Part shown: in pieces, positions 23,100-33,700 of the stretch
Numbering within the stretch: the first letter of the stretch is position 1
Layout of the letters: each line of letters opens with the position of its first letter
Origin: Hysterangium stoloniferum
Lineage: Eukaryota; Basidiomycota; Agaricomycetes; Hysterangiales; Hysterangiaceae
Direction: 5' to 3'
DNA length: 64,000 nt
Assembly: GCA_015178975.1 (NCBI GenBank)
Contig: WHVD01000196.1
Location: 62,001-126,000, forward strand
Program-made: the position numbers and the translations under genes
The notes under the pieces: generated by a model
Database searches by the model: none
What the model was told of the DNA's origin: nothing
The model's input: only the letters and a program-made list of their open reading frames with translations

Positions 23100-24447
23100 A
23101 TGGCCACCACTACTGTCGAAGAAATCCAAGCTTCATCGTACGTCGGTTTTGACTCAATCACTCGTCAGATTGAGCACAAACTTTTGAAGCGTGGTTTCCA
23201 ATTCAATGTCATCGTTGTTGGTGAGCTCAGCGGGCGAAATCCTTTATCCTCCTCCTGGAACTGAGGCCATCGGGATAATGCGAAAATTTCAGGTCAAACT
23301 GGACTTGGAAAGTCAACCTTGATTAACACTATCTTTGCCTCACATTTGATTGATTCAAAGGGGCGCTTCCACAGTGAAGAACCTGTGAGGCAAACCACGG
23401 AGATACAGGCCGTCTCTCACAGTACGTCCTCGTATTCGCAGTAGCAGGGTAGGTTCCCCTGATCCTTTCCTAGTTATTGTCGAGAATGGTGTTCGCCTTA
23501 GACTTAATATTGTTGATACTCCCGGATATGGTGACCAGATAAACAATGAAAACTGGTTAGTTCACATTATCTCCCTTCATTCCTGACGGCTAATGTTTCA
23601 TAGTTGGGATTCCATTATCCGATACATCAAGGTAGTTTTATAAATCTTCTCACATTGTGGCCTTTGCTGAGTCCGTTCAAGGATCAACACAGTGCCTATC
23701 TTAGAAAGGAACTCACCGCTATGCGTGACCGATATATTCAAGATTCCCGAATCCATTGTTGCCTCTTTTTCATCAACCCAACGGGTCACTCCTTGCGCCC
23801 AATTGACGTCATCGTACTGAAGAAACTTAGCGAAGTCGTCAACGTCGTGCCTGTGATAGCCAAGGCTGACTCGTTGACCCTCGAGGAGCGGGAAAGATTC
23901 AAGCAAAAGGCAAGTACTAGTTCTCGTCCACTTCAATGTGCCTTTTTACACGTGAGTATCAGATTCGAGATGAGCTGGCATACCACAATATCGGTCTCTA
24001 CCCATTCGATACCGATGAAGATGACCCTGAGGAAGTCACACTTAACCAACAAATCCGGGTAAGTCTCACTGTCTATCATGGCATTCGTCTACTTACTTGG
24101 TATTTTCAGAACATGATCCCATTTGCTGTCGTGGGATCTGAGTACAACGTGATCATAGATGGCAAGTCCGTTCGCGGAAGAAAAAACCGCTGGGGCGTTA
24201 TCAACGTCGAAGATGAAAGCCATTGCGAATTCGTCTATCTGAGAAACTTCTTAACTAGGTGCGATACATATATTATCAGTGATATTAGCCAAATCTCAAT
24301 ATCTAACTCGTACTCAGGACTCATCTCCAAGATCTCATTGAAACTACTGCTCAGATTCACTACGAAGCCTTCCGTTCAAGACAGCTCTTGGCTTTGAAAG
24401 AGGCATCGACTGCGAGACCGCCAGCCGGTGCAGCGGACCGATACTAA
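23100..24447 (+). CDS. CDC10: Septin, CDC10 type (copy A)
   Basis: GTP-binding filament protein of the septin ring at cytokinesis and hyphal branching sites. The start is MATTTVEEIQASSYVGFDSI. Exons include 23100-23220, 23293-23421, 23474-23555, 23604-23631 and from 23682 onward. Motifs are G1 GQTGLGKST, G3 DTPGYGD and G4 AKAD; the septin segment GRKNRWGVINVEDE precedes FVYLRNFLTR, THLQDLIETTAQIHYEAFRS and the end ARPPAGAADRY. There is no C-terminal coiled coil, as expected for Cdc10. One intron (after FKQK, near 23911) has a GC donor, GCAAGT, with AG at the other end. No stops or frameshifts, so it looks functional. The second copy lies 18 kb away in inverted orientation. Confidence 0.94.
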
Positions 24448-24992
24448 CCCGTCCTAGCTCATCAGCAGAGAGGATGTACATACATCCATATTTCCGCGAG
24501 CCAAACAGGACTATTCCAAAATTTGACGCGCAGCCCCCCCCAGTTGCCTGAGTCCAGGTAACCAACCGTTGCCATATATGATATAGTTTCTATATTCTTT
24601 TTATACCCAACATTCCTTATCCTTGTTGTTGCTTGCTTCTCATTCTCCCTCTCCCTTTTATTTTGGATTAGATATACGTAGCATCTCAAATTGGTTATAT
24701 TGCTACACTTTACCATCAACTGTCAGTTGTATAAGATCCGGGGCGGTGTTGGGTTTACATATACTCTTTGCCTACACCCTACAATTGGCATTACTCGTGC
24801 CCATAAATTTTTTTGAAGTATGATTATCGTTACCAGGTTCTACTATCGTTAGCTATGAAATTGAGGGACCAGTCAAAAACCGAATGGAAACGTACATCAT
24901 GAACTACATATATCAAGTGTCTATAACAGCCAACGAAGGATCCGAAGCCGCGAGGGACCAGTCAAAAACCGAATGGAAACGTACATCATGAA
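24448..24992. other. Convergent intergenic region
   Basis: Lies between the septin stop and the 3' end of the next minus-strand gene. It contains most of the first unit of the 89 bp tandem repeat (24863-24951) and AT-rich sequence. No gene is seen. Confidence 0.4.
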
Positions 24993-25040
24993 CTACATAT
25001 ATCGACTGTCTATAACAGCCAACGAAGGATCCGAAGCCGC
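24863..25040. repeat. 89 bp tandem duplication
   Basis: Unit 1 is 24863-24951 and unit 2 is 24952-25040. They begin GAGGGACCAGTCAAAAACC and end GGATCCGAAGCCGC, differing at only about two bases (TATCAAGTGT versus TATCGACTGT). Unit 2 includes the last codons and stop of the minus-strand gene at 24993. Confidence 0.93.
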
Positions 25041-25604
25041 ATTGGCCAATCTCTCGTATCTCCCCTCACCAATGCTTGATATCAAGACATTTTTGTTTTC
25101 ATAGATCCAGTCTTTCGGAGGTATGCCACGCTGCATCGACCATCCATCGTTCCTCTCCACAAACAAAAACATTCCTGGGATCAGACATTGAAGTAGATAG
25201 ATTATATCGAGGAATGTATTCGACCCCGGAATCCCAACAGGGTCAAGGCCATCCCAGACACCGCCATGAAATGCATCTCGCCATTGCTGTCGTCTTTCGG
25301 GAGAGAAAAACGACGAAGCGTCGAGAGGGAGTTCAATTCTGCCGGTGGGAATAGGGAGCGATTGCATTCCTCTTGCTCGCTGTGCCTGAGGGTCAAACGC
25401 CACTGCGAACAGCATGCGGTCGTCGGATGGATTGGTGTGATTGAACCCGTAAAAGTCGACGAGGCGATCTTGCAGTGTGAGAAAATGGGTCTGACACCAG
25501 GCATAAGGTTCTGTGAGCTGTTTGGGAGCCCACAGTTCGAAGCCCATTCTCTCACACCATTTCTTGATGCGATAGATATTGGAAGAGAATTCAATGTGAA
25601 ACAT
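24993..25604 (-). CDS. Hypothetical protein of unknown function
   Basis: ORF of 203 codons in one frame, starting MFHIEFSSNIYRIKKWCERM and ending SDPSLAVIDSRYM. It is rich in Trp and Phe (FELWAPKQL, WCQTHFLTLQDR, FFSPERRQQWRDAFHGGVWD), with GMFLFVERNDGW near the end, so it likely folds as a compact domain. There is no signal peptide or clear catalytic motif, and I do not recognise a family. The 3' end lies inside an 89 bp tandem duplication. The coding unit and its duplicate share these last codons, so the stop position may have been set by the duplication. Confidence 0.6.
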   Translation of the reverse strand: MFHIEFSSNIYRIKKWCERMGFELWAPKQLTEPYAWCQTHFLTLQDRLVDFYGFNHTNPSDDRMLFAVAFDPQAQRARGMQSLPIPTGRIELPLDASSFFSPERRQQWRDAFHGGVWDGLDPVGIPGSNTFLDIIYLLQCLIPGMFLFVERNDGWSMQRGIPPKDWIYENKNVLISSIGEGRYERLANAASDPSLAVIDSRYM

Positions 25605-26377
25605 GGTGTATATTTAACTGTATAACATTGGTTAGTCCTGACTGCACAAGCAATGAGATAAGTGCCATGCATATATACTATGATTATAAGTGACAGTTGT
25701 GTCGTAAGAAGAGGAAGATGGGGGACAGCAGTTTCTGAGAATATGAGTCACGATGCGTGCAATGTAGAGTCAAGCCGGGTTGACTGGGAAGAACGTTGGA
25801 TACCACATATATGTGGGCCCTGCCTCCAGCAGACATAGGATTACGTACATATCCTGTACAGAGCCCCTAATTTACAGCCCCCAGAATTGCAAGACGTTTC
25901 AAAAAACTCAGCGTAGAAGTTCTCACTTGTCATGAGGCTCGCTTAAACTTAGATAAGTACAGCTGTCTTCAGTGCTCGTATGGACAAACAACACAGCCAT
26001 GAAGTTAAGTAGCTTAGAAGCAGAGCTTGATTGGCCCAGTGTAAAACTATGATTGGCTTGTAATGCTAGACTGGCATTTGCAACTTGTCAAGCAACGGAG
26101 TTTGGTTAAGCAGACATATTAATGCATCAGAATTTCGTGAGATAACCCGCATATGTATGAGATCGCAAATTAAGGTGAAGTAGCCAGGCCAGAATTGCGC
26201 TATTCAGAAGGGCTTTAGGACCCAGGATCTGTGATCACCACAATGGGGTTACGTAAGTTTCCCAGGAAGTTCAGAAGTAGGACCCAGGAGCCATCGGTGA
26301 TCACCACAAAAGGGGTTACGTAAGTTTCCCAGGAAATTTCGTTCTTGTGACTTTTTCCCGTCGGTCACCCGAGCCTC
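25605..26377. other. Intergenic region with duplicated promoter element
   Basis: About 770 bp between divergent genes. The first 600 bp show nothing notable. The last 160 bp hold two copies of a 52-57 bp element upstream of MGE1, listed separately. Confidence 0.5.
26218..26336. promoter_or_regulatory. Duplicated promoter element with paired palindromes
   Basis: Copies at 26218-26269 and 26280-26336 both begin GGACCCAGGA. Each carries GTGATCAC (26231-26238 and 26297-26304) and TTACGTAA (26249-26256 and 26316-26323), then GTTTCCCAGGAA. TTACGTAA is a bZIP (Yap/ATF-type) consensus. The second copy ends about 40 bp before the MGE1 ATG. Confidence 0.7.
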
Positions 26378-27214
26378 ATGAGTACTCTACAACTTCTACG
26401 AACATCTTTGGCTCAGGCTACTCGTTCGTCAGTACGCAAGAGCAGCGCTCGTACCGTTGCGTTCGTGCGGATAAGATCAGTTCCTCCTACTACACGGCGG
26501 CATTACACTTCTGAGAAAGGCAAAGAGAAAGAAGACGCTGCAGACGTGGATGTAAATGCAGATGAAGAAAAATCCAAAATTGCGTCAGACCAGCCAGCAT
26601 TTAAAGCTGGGGCTGATGATGTATCTGCAAAGTTGCAGGCGAAGCAAGACGAGATTGTTGACCTAACGGTAAGTTGTTGTGTATATTATAACTGCTCCAG
26701 TGAGGTTGACACTGGCACATAGGGTCGTCTACGATACGCTCAAGCTGATTTCATAAATTTGCAACGAATATCTGCTCGAGAAAAAGAACAAACAAAAGAT
26801 TTCGCCATCTCGCGGTTCGCCTCCGACCTATTAGAGACCGCCGATACTCTTAATATGGCTCTACGGGCAGCGCCACAGGCATTGCCACCATCAGATACGC
26901 CGTCCGAGACGCCACCACCTTACTTTCAACCATCATCACCGAAGCCCGACGCCTTGCTACAGGGTGTCGAAGCTACATATCGTATCCTTCTCCAAACTCT
27001 AGCAAAGTATGGGGTCAAGCCCTTCGATCCGACGGGGGATACATTCGACCCAAATAAGCATGAGGCTTTATATTCAGTTCCTGTTCCGGGCAAGAAGTCC
27101 GGAGAGGTACTGGAGTGCCAGAAAGTTGGATACATGATCAAGGACAGAGTATTACGGGCAGCGCAAGTGGGTGTCGCGGCAGAACAGCCATCAGAAACCA
27201 AAAAAGACGCATAG
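26378..27214 (+). CDS. MGE1: Mitochondrial GrpE nucleotide-exchange factor
   Basis: Exchange factor for mitochondrial Hsp70 (Ssc1), needed for protein import and folding in the matrix. Exon 1 is 26378-26668 and exon 2 26723-27214, separated by one GT-AG intron. The N-terminus is Arg/Ser-rich without acidic residues (MSTLQLLRTSLAQATRSSVR), a matrix-targeting peptide. GrpE features are the long helix QADFINLQRISAREKEQ, FASDLLETADTLNMAL, the beta-domain GDTFDPNKHEALYSVP, and VGYMIKDRVLRAAQVGV. An insert of about 30 residues (PQALPPSDTPSETPPP) sits between them. Length about 260 aa. It converges with the PheRS gene 41 bp away. Confidence 0.95.
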
Positions 27215-27254
27215 CATAGACTAGAAGCAGTCACACTTAGACGAGTCTCTAATA

Positions 27255-28707
27255 TTACCGAATCTCCACTCCAAACATATCTTCCAACCGACCTTTAATT
27301 TCTGCGGTGGTTGTGTTGACCTCTTGTTGAGTCAATGTTCTGATAGGTAAACCAAGCATCAAAAGATGTCCCATTTAATTACGGGAAAGCGGTATATACC
27401 TGTTCATTGAGCGGTAATGTATTCGATAGCATTGGCTCCTCCGTCCCGTTTTAGGATGTACAAAATCGTCGACCTATAGATTGCATTGGTAAAGCAACGG
27501 TTGAATAATAGCTTCGAGACGAACCAGCTTAACGTCTTCAACCAAATCGCCAGCAACGTCTCGGACAGTGTCGCATAAATCATTTTCATGCAGTGCTTTT
27601 TCCTCCTTCGGAGTTAGAGGTAGCCAAAAGCTTATATCGTGATCTATAGGCGGATATTTGGAGTATGGTTTGAATTTGGTTATATATCCCGGTTGAAATT
27701 GTGCGAGAAAGCGTTCATCGTTCGTCCAGAATAGGCGGATGTCAGGTATTTGAAACAAAACCATAGCAATCCGTTCGAGACCAAGACCGAAGGCCCATCC
27801 CAATTCGTTTTTTATGCCTTCATGCACGTCATGTACATTGATCTTAATCGTCGTGGATGACACACGCACTAGCTTTATTCAAAGTGGACTGCGCAACGAC
27901 CCCACAGCCAAGTATTTCTAGCCATTTCCCGTGATAAAAGACCTCTACCTCGAAGCTTGGGCTCGTAAATGGAAAATGGGCATCTATCCATCGTACCTTC
28001 AAAGGTTCGTCCCCGTCGCCCTTGAACAGTTTCAGCATTAAACCATTTAGCGAATGCTTTAGGTTTGCAGCTACAAGGTGCGCATGGTGCGCATCATGTG
28101 CCGTTTGAAGGGGATTCGAATGGCCAATTGTGGAGAGATCCTCGATGATAATGTCCTGGCGCGAGAGTTCTTTATCCAAGCGCGCGTTTTCTTCCTCGAG
28201 AGACCTCATTTCGGACGTCGACCATAGACAAGCCCCTTCCATCTGGTGAAAAACAGGATGATGACTGGCATCTATTTCATCTCTACGGTAAACGTCCGCA
28301 GTGAAGAGCCAACGTTTGTGTCCCTCGGAGAAAATATCTACTTCGTGAGCCGATGTATGCGTACGAAGCATCCAGGTTTTGTTGATGTAGTAGGAGTCGC
28401 TCACCTGCCTGCCAGGATGATCTTGGGGAAAAGAAAGTGAATCGAAATTTTTTGCGGGGGTTACGACAGGTGATTCAGGGGGAATTACGGTATATGTGTG
28501 GCCAAAATGAGCGCGAACGAGGGAATTAAGGATTGAGATAGGATGGTTTGGAACGAGGTAGACGTTGCGGCCGAGGAAAGATAGGATACTCTCTCTAATA
28601 TTCGATTTGCCATCTATCTCGTAACTTTTGCCTAATGCGGTGACTGAAGATGACCAGCGTACACGCCGATATGCTGAAATGTGCGTTCGCAAAACGCACA
28701 AAAGCAT
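27255..28707 (-). CDS. MSF1: Mitochondrial phenylalanyl-tRNA synthetase
   Basis: Single-chain class II synthetase that charges mitochondrial tRNA-Phe. It starts [20 protein letters not shown], a targeting peptide. Class II motifs include [17 protein letters not shown], then [18 protein letters not shown] (motif 2 region), [27 protein letters not shown] and motif 3 [20 protein letters not shown]. The C-terminal ferredoxin-fold anticodon domain reads [28 protein letters not shown] and, in the last exon, [20 protein letters not shown] ending FGVEIR with TAA at 27255-27257. Introns near 27845 and 27400-27480 join these blocks. Length of about 450 aa fits the family. Confidence 0.93.
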
Positions 28708-28911
28708 TCTTTTCTTCCAGTTAATAGCTCAGTTACTACTGATACTGGAGTATGCTACATACAAAAAAAGTCAATACAAAACAAAGTCAAAAAATCATAG
28801 AAAGCGTCCCTTTGCAACCAAGCCCTGCAAAGGAGACAATGCACTGAATCACCTTGAAGAAGTGTGACAAGATGTCACCAGGGTCACACAAAAATCACTA
28901 CTTTAACCATC

Positions 28912-30324
28912 ATGTCCACCGTCAAGATCAAGGTTCTCAAACAAGCTGCGGAACAACCTATAAAGGTTTTATCTTCTCTCTAATATGTACAATGCATGGT
29001 CTCACATCTATGGTGGCCTTCAAGTCTTTCTCACGTAAAAGTGTTAAGCGGCGTATCACGTCTGACGATGAGGATTCTGACGTCGATCTGTCTCCTACTC
29101 CGAGTTCCTCAACGGCGAAACATTCGGCAAAAAGGCCTCGAACCACCACTGCCGATCTCGAATCTGACGAGGACATTCCCTCACCACCCGCTCGGTCTTC
29201 CAAACATAACCCTTTGAAATCACGTGGTCGCATTGGAGGGACAAAAGGCGTTGTGAAAAGAAATAGGCGTATTCTTTCTGATGACGAAGATGAAGAATTT
29301 GTACCGGCACCTGAAGAAAAATCTGCCACAGTAGTCGCCAAGGCAAAGAAGAAGGACGTTAAGGGCAAGAGTGGAGCTAACTCTGGAGCTGGGCAGATCA
29401 TCGCCAAAAATGAAAGCAAGCCATCTGCCACACAAAGGGCATTATCGGGAACTGTGGCTGACGGCAAAAAGCCGTCAAGGAAAGAAGGCGAAATTGAAAT
29501 GGACGTGGACCTAGAATCTCATGTTCCTCAGCCACCTGTGCCGGCTTTGCCACTTGTTGATGCGGGGCCCCCAAAGAAGAAACTGCCTACTATAAAAAAG
29601 AAACCCAAAGTTGGCACAGCAGCTAATTCATCAGTAGCACCTCCTGGGGCAGGGGCTGTTTCCAGGCCGGAGGGTAGTGTCCTGAAGCCCGGTACGGCGA
29701 CCGGGACAACGACTGCTACCTCGTTGAGAAGCTCAGCTGTTCCAGCCACGACATTGAACCCGAGCGGTACAGGCGATTTTGATCTGCGTGATTCTAGCAC
29801 CTGGCAAAGCCTCATAGGCAAGGTGGGTTTGGTAGTGAAATTGGCGTCAATATTTTTTTTACAGAGGTCTAGGGAACTTCGAGCTCGGGCCCTCGTGTGG
29901 GTGTAGAAAAAAGGTTCAAATCTCATTCCATTACATTGAGGGTTTTTGTGGACAATCAATTTTTTTTCTTTATAGAGTGAGCACCGAAGAGCGCAGGAAG
30001 CAGCTGGACAAACTGCGAGATGAGGCGCGAGCTCAACGAGTTGACCAATTTGTATGTCTTCGCGGTTTATGTTTGTCATGTCAAATTAACTCTGCTTCCT
30101 ATAGCGACAGACGTTTGACCTTCAAGCTCAAAGTCTGAAAATTAATCGGTTTGAGGTGCGTTCCTCGGTGCCGGGTTTGTTGCAATACCGGTCATTGAGC
30201 GCGTTCACAGAAGAAATTTTGTACTCATTTAGTAAGGATGGCTGGGCCAAACATTTTGGGGGCAGCGTTCCGAGCTAGACCCTTGCCGTCAAGGAGACAA
30301 GGAGATGCAGCTGTGGCCACCTGA
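28912..30324 (+). CDS. Hypothetical charged nuclear-type protein
   Basis: Exon 1 (28912-28965) encodes MSTVKIKVLKQAAEQPIK. Exon 2 (29025-29822) continues with SFSRKSVKRRITSDDEDSDV and long stretches of Ser, Lys, Asp and Pro, including SDDEDEEFVPAP and KKKLPTIKKKPKVG. It ends in DFDLRDSSTWQSLIGK. Later exons near 29978-30052 read STEERRKQLDKLRDEARAQR, then RQTFDLQAQSLKINRFE, and a last exon (about 30210-30324) may read KKFCTHLVRMAGPNILGAAF. The acidic/basic patches suggest a nuclear, possibly chromatin-associated protein. The C-terminal charged helix is the best candidate for a conserved domain. I recognise no family, and the splice near 29822-29978 is uncertain. Confidence 0.6.
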
Positions 30325-30775
30325 ACTGGCGTATTTGAACGTTTTTGTTGCATGTAGTTATGATGTAATTGTGTAATCGTAATTTCGGAGAAGTCATCCG
30401 GACGGCACGCACGCGTCTAAATGATGTAGATGACAGATATGAAATCGTGAATTAATTTCCCATGCACTTACTAACCACCTTATTCCGCAGCACATATACA
30501 CCTGCTATTATGTTTGATACTAAATTATATTTATTAAATATGATTTTTTAGTTTGTGCCCAAAAAAACATGTTGTAACGTTGGATAATTATTTCGGATCC
30601 GATACGTATGTGTTCAGGGATGTGATGATACACGTCATTTCCCCCGTTTGTGACCTGCTTACGTTATCCGGTTTGTCAATGCTGAGAAACACTGCCCATA
30701 TCGAAAGTCCCCGGGTGACATTCCTCAACCTTTTCTCTCCCAGCTTTCATCTGGTACGCTTCCTCCTTCTTGGGC
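30325..30775. other. Intergenic spacer
   Basis: Promoter side of the flippase gene. It is AT-rich near 30500-30550; otherwise nothing notable. Confidence 0.35.
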
Positions 30776-33700
30776 ATGGCCCAGTCCTGGTATAATCGCT
30801 TGACCAACTGGAATGTCGAGTCTCTCTTTGCTCGTGCGCCACCACCTCGGACTAAGCGCTCCATATTCGTCAATGAGACCCTTCCCAACGATTATTTCGA
30901 CCAGAAAGGTCGTCCGAAGAAAGACCATGTTTATATCACGAATCAAGTTGTCACGTCCAAATATACGATCATTACGTTTCTTCCTAGAAATTTGTTAGAG
31001 CAATTTCGTCGCGTTGCCAATGTGTGAGTGTCTGGACTGGATCGATTTGTCGATCTCGTTCGCTATTAATATATTCTCTTCCCAGTGTCTTTTTGGTGAT
31101 CGATATCCTTCAGTTCTTCCCAAGGTTCAGCACTATTTCTCCCGGTTTGGTCATCCTGCCACTCATCATCGTTCTTGGTGTCACTGGTGTTAAGGATGCT
31201 TATGAGGATATTAAACGACACCAAGGCGATCGCAGAGTTAACCACAGCGAGACGCTTGTCCTCGACGGAGGAGACTGGGTCAATCCCAATCGAATGGGGA
31301 AGAAGTCAAAGACATTTGTTAGAGGCATATTATCCCAGGCCAAGAAACTCACCCCAAAGGATCGAACCCAAAATGCCGAGGAGGGAGCCCAAGAAACTGA
31401 CATGGAATACGATACTGATAATGAGTCACATCCCCGCACTCCTAGTGGGCATTCTCGTCATTCCTGGCATTCGCATAAGCACCACAAACCCCCGCACTGG
31501 AAACGCGCGTTGTGGGAAGATATTCGTGTTGGCGACTTCGTAAAAATTCGCAATGACGAGAATGTTCCGGCGGATATCCTCATTTGCGCGACTTCAGAGG
31601 AGGAGAATGTTGCATTTGTCGAGACTAAGAATCTTGACGGCGAAACGAACCTGAAATCTCGCAACGCTGTAGCGTCCCTGACCTCCCTCCGGAATGCGCC
31701 TGCTTGTGCCCGAGCGGATGGTTTCAACGTCGATTGTGAAGCTCCGGATGTTAATATGTACAGGCTCAATGCAGCGGTTGTTACGAAAAACGGCACCTAC
31801 CCTGTCGTTTTGCAGAATACCCTTCTACGTGGTACTATTCTGCGACACACTCGTTGGGTTATTGGGATTGTCATGTTTACTGGGGAGGATACCAAAATTA
31901 CTTTGAACTCAGGTGCGACACCGAGTAAGCTCAGCAGAGTCGAAAGGCAAATGAATCCTCAAGTGTGAGTCTTTTGGAGATCAAAGAAATACGTGTCCTC
32001 TCACTGCTGTAACAGATTTATCAACCTCGCAATTCTATTGATCATGTCTACCGTCTGCGGTATTGTGGACTCCCTCATTGAACAAGACAAATTTCCTGAA
32101 GGGGCACCATGGCTGGCCCGTGATGACAGGTCGGACGACAACCCCAAGATCAACGGTCTCATCACATTGATAAACGGGCTAATCACGTAGGCATTTTTAG
32201 ACCATATATTTTCTCAAGAGGTTTAGTTACCTTTTCCAGATTCCAAAATATTATACCTATCTCACTTTACCTGTCAATCGAGTTTGTGCGCACTTGCCAA
32301 GCAGCATTCATTTATTTTGACCATCAGATCTACTACGAAAAGAATGGTCAGCCTACCCTCGCACGAAGCTGGAATTTGTCCGATGATCTCGGGCAAATTC
32401 AATATGTATTTTCAGACAAGACCGGTACCTTGACTCAAGTGAGTAGGAATCAACGAATATTTTTCAGTTTCTCATAGTGAACATCCACAGAATGTTATGG
32501 TCTTTAGAGCGTGTTCTGTCGCTGGGCGCCTGTATAAAGGTGATCCTGAACGCAGTACTGATACAGTGGAAGAAAAACCGCTTGTGCAAGAAAAGCCTGC
32601 AACCAATATACCTTCCACGTCGTCTAATCCATCGGACTCTTCCCAAACCACACCTGACGTTCTCAGTGTATCGAAAGTCGAGTTGGCCGAACATGTCCTG
32701 GCACATTTCCATGATTCCTCTCTTGAAGCTGATATTCAACGCAGCGCAGAATCCGATGCTGACCAGGCCTTCTCGCGATCGCTAAATGGTTTCTTCTCTG
32801 TCCTCGCCCTGTGTCACACCGTCCTCGCGACGGTTGATCCTGTAACACACGCTGTTGAGTATAAAGCGCAAAGTCCTGATGAAGCAGCCCTTGTACAGGC
32901 TGCAGCGGATGTCGGGTATGTTTTCCGCGGGAAAGATCGTGAAATTATGAAACTGCAGACTCCATTCACTGACGGAGTTGAAGAATACGAACTGCTGAAT
33001 GTCCTGGATTTTACAAGCGCACGCAAACGGATGAGTATCGTTGTACGTAAATTAGGTGACGAAGATGGCCAACATCGGGTATTCCTGTTGTCAAAGGGCG
33101 CGGATAACGTGATTTTCGAGCGACTGCGCAAAGATGAATCCCAAGAATTTAAGACAACAACTCAGCGGGACTTAGACGAGTTCGCAAGCGATGGTATGTT
33201 TTTGCGCCTATGATATATATATGTATATTGTTATTAATGCCTTGACAGGGCTTCGAACTCTGTGTCTTGCATACAAGGTCATTCCGGATTCGATCTATGA
33301 AGAATGGGCGACACGCTACCATAACGCTACAATAGCATTACACCATCGCGAAGAATTAGTTGACGAGGTCTCTGCGGAACTGGAACAGGACCTTCGTCTC
33401 TTGGGCGCAACTGCAATCGAAGACAAGCTGCAAGACGGCGTGCCCGACACCATTGCAGATTTGAAGCGAGCAGGTATCAAGGTTTGGGTATTGACCGGAG
33501 ACAAGCTGGAGACTGCTATCGGTAACCCTCTTATTTCGTCTATCAGATATATTTTCTAACCAGACCTTGCAGCTATCGGCTACAGCACCAATTTGGTCGC
33601 TCGGGACTCGAACCTCATCGTCGTGCGTGGCGGCGAGGCAGGAGAGCGCTACTCGGTTGGAGAGCAGATGCTTGAGGCAGTAGAGCAGTTTTTCCCTGAC

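Noticed and set aside
28958-29467. 169-codon minus-strand ORF
   Set aside because: Antisense to the charged protein gene at 28912; Leu/Ser composition mirrors Lys/Glu/Asp codons.
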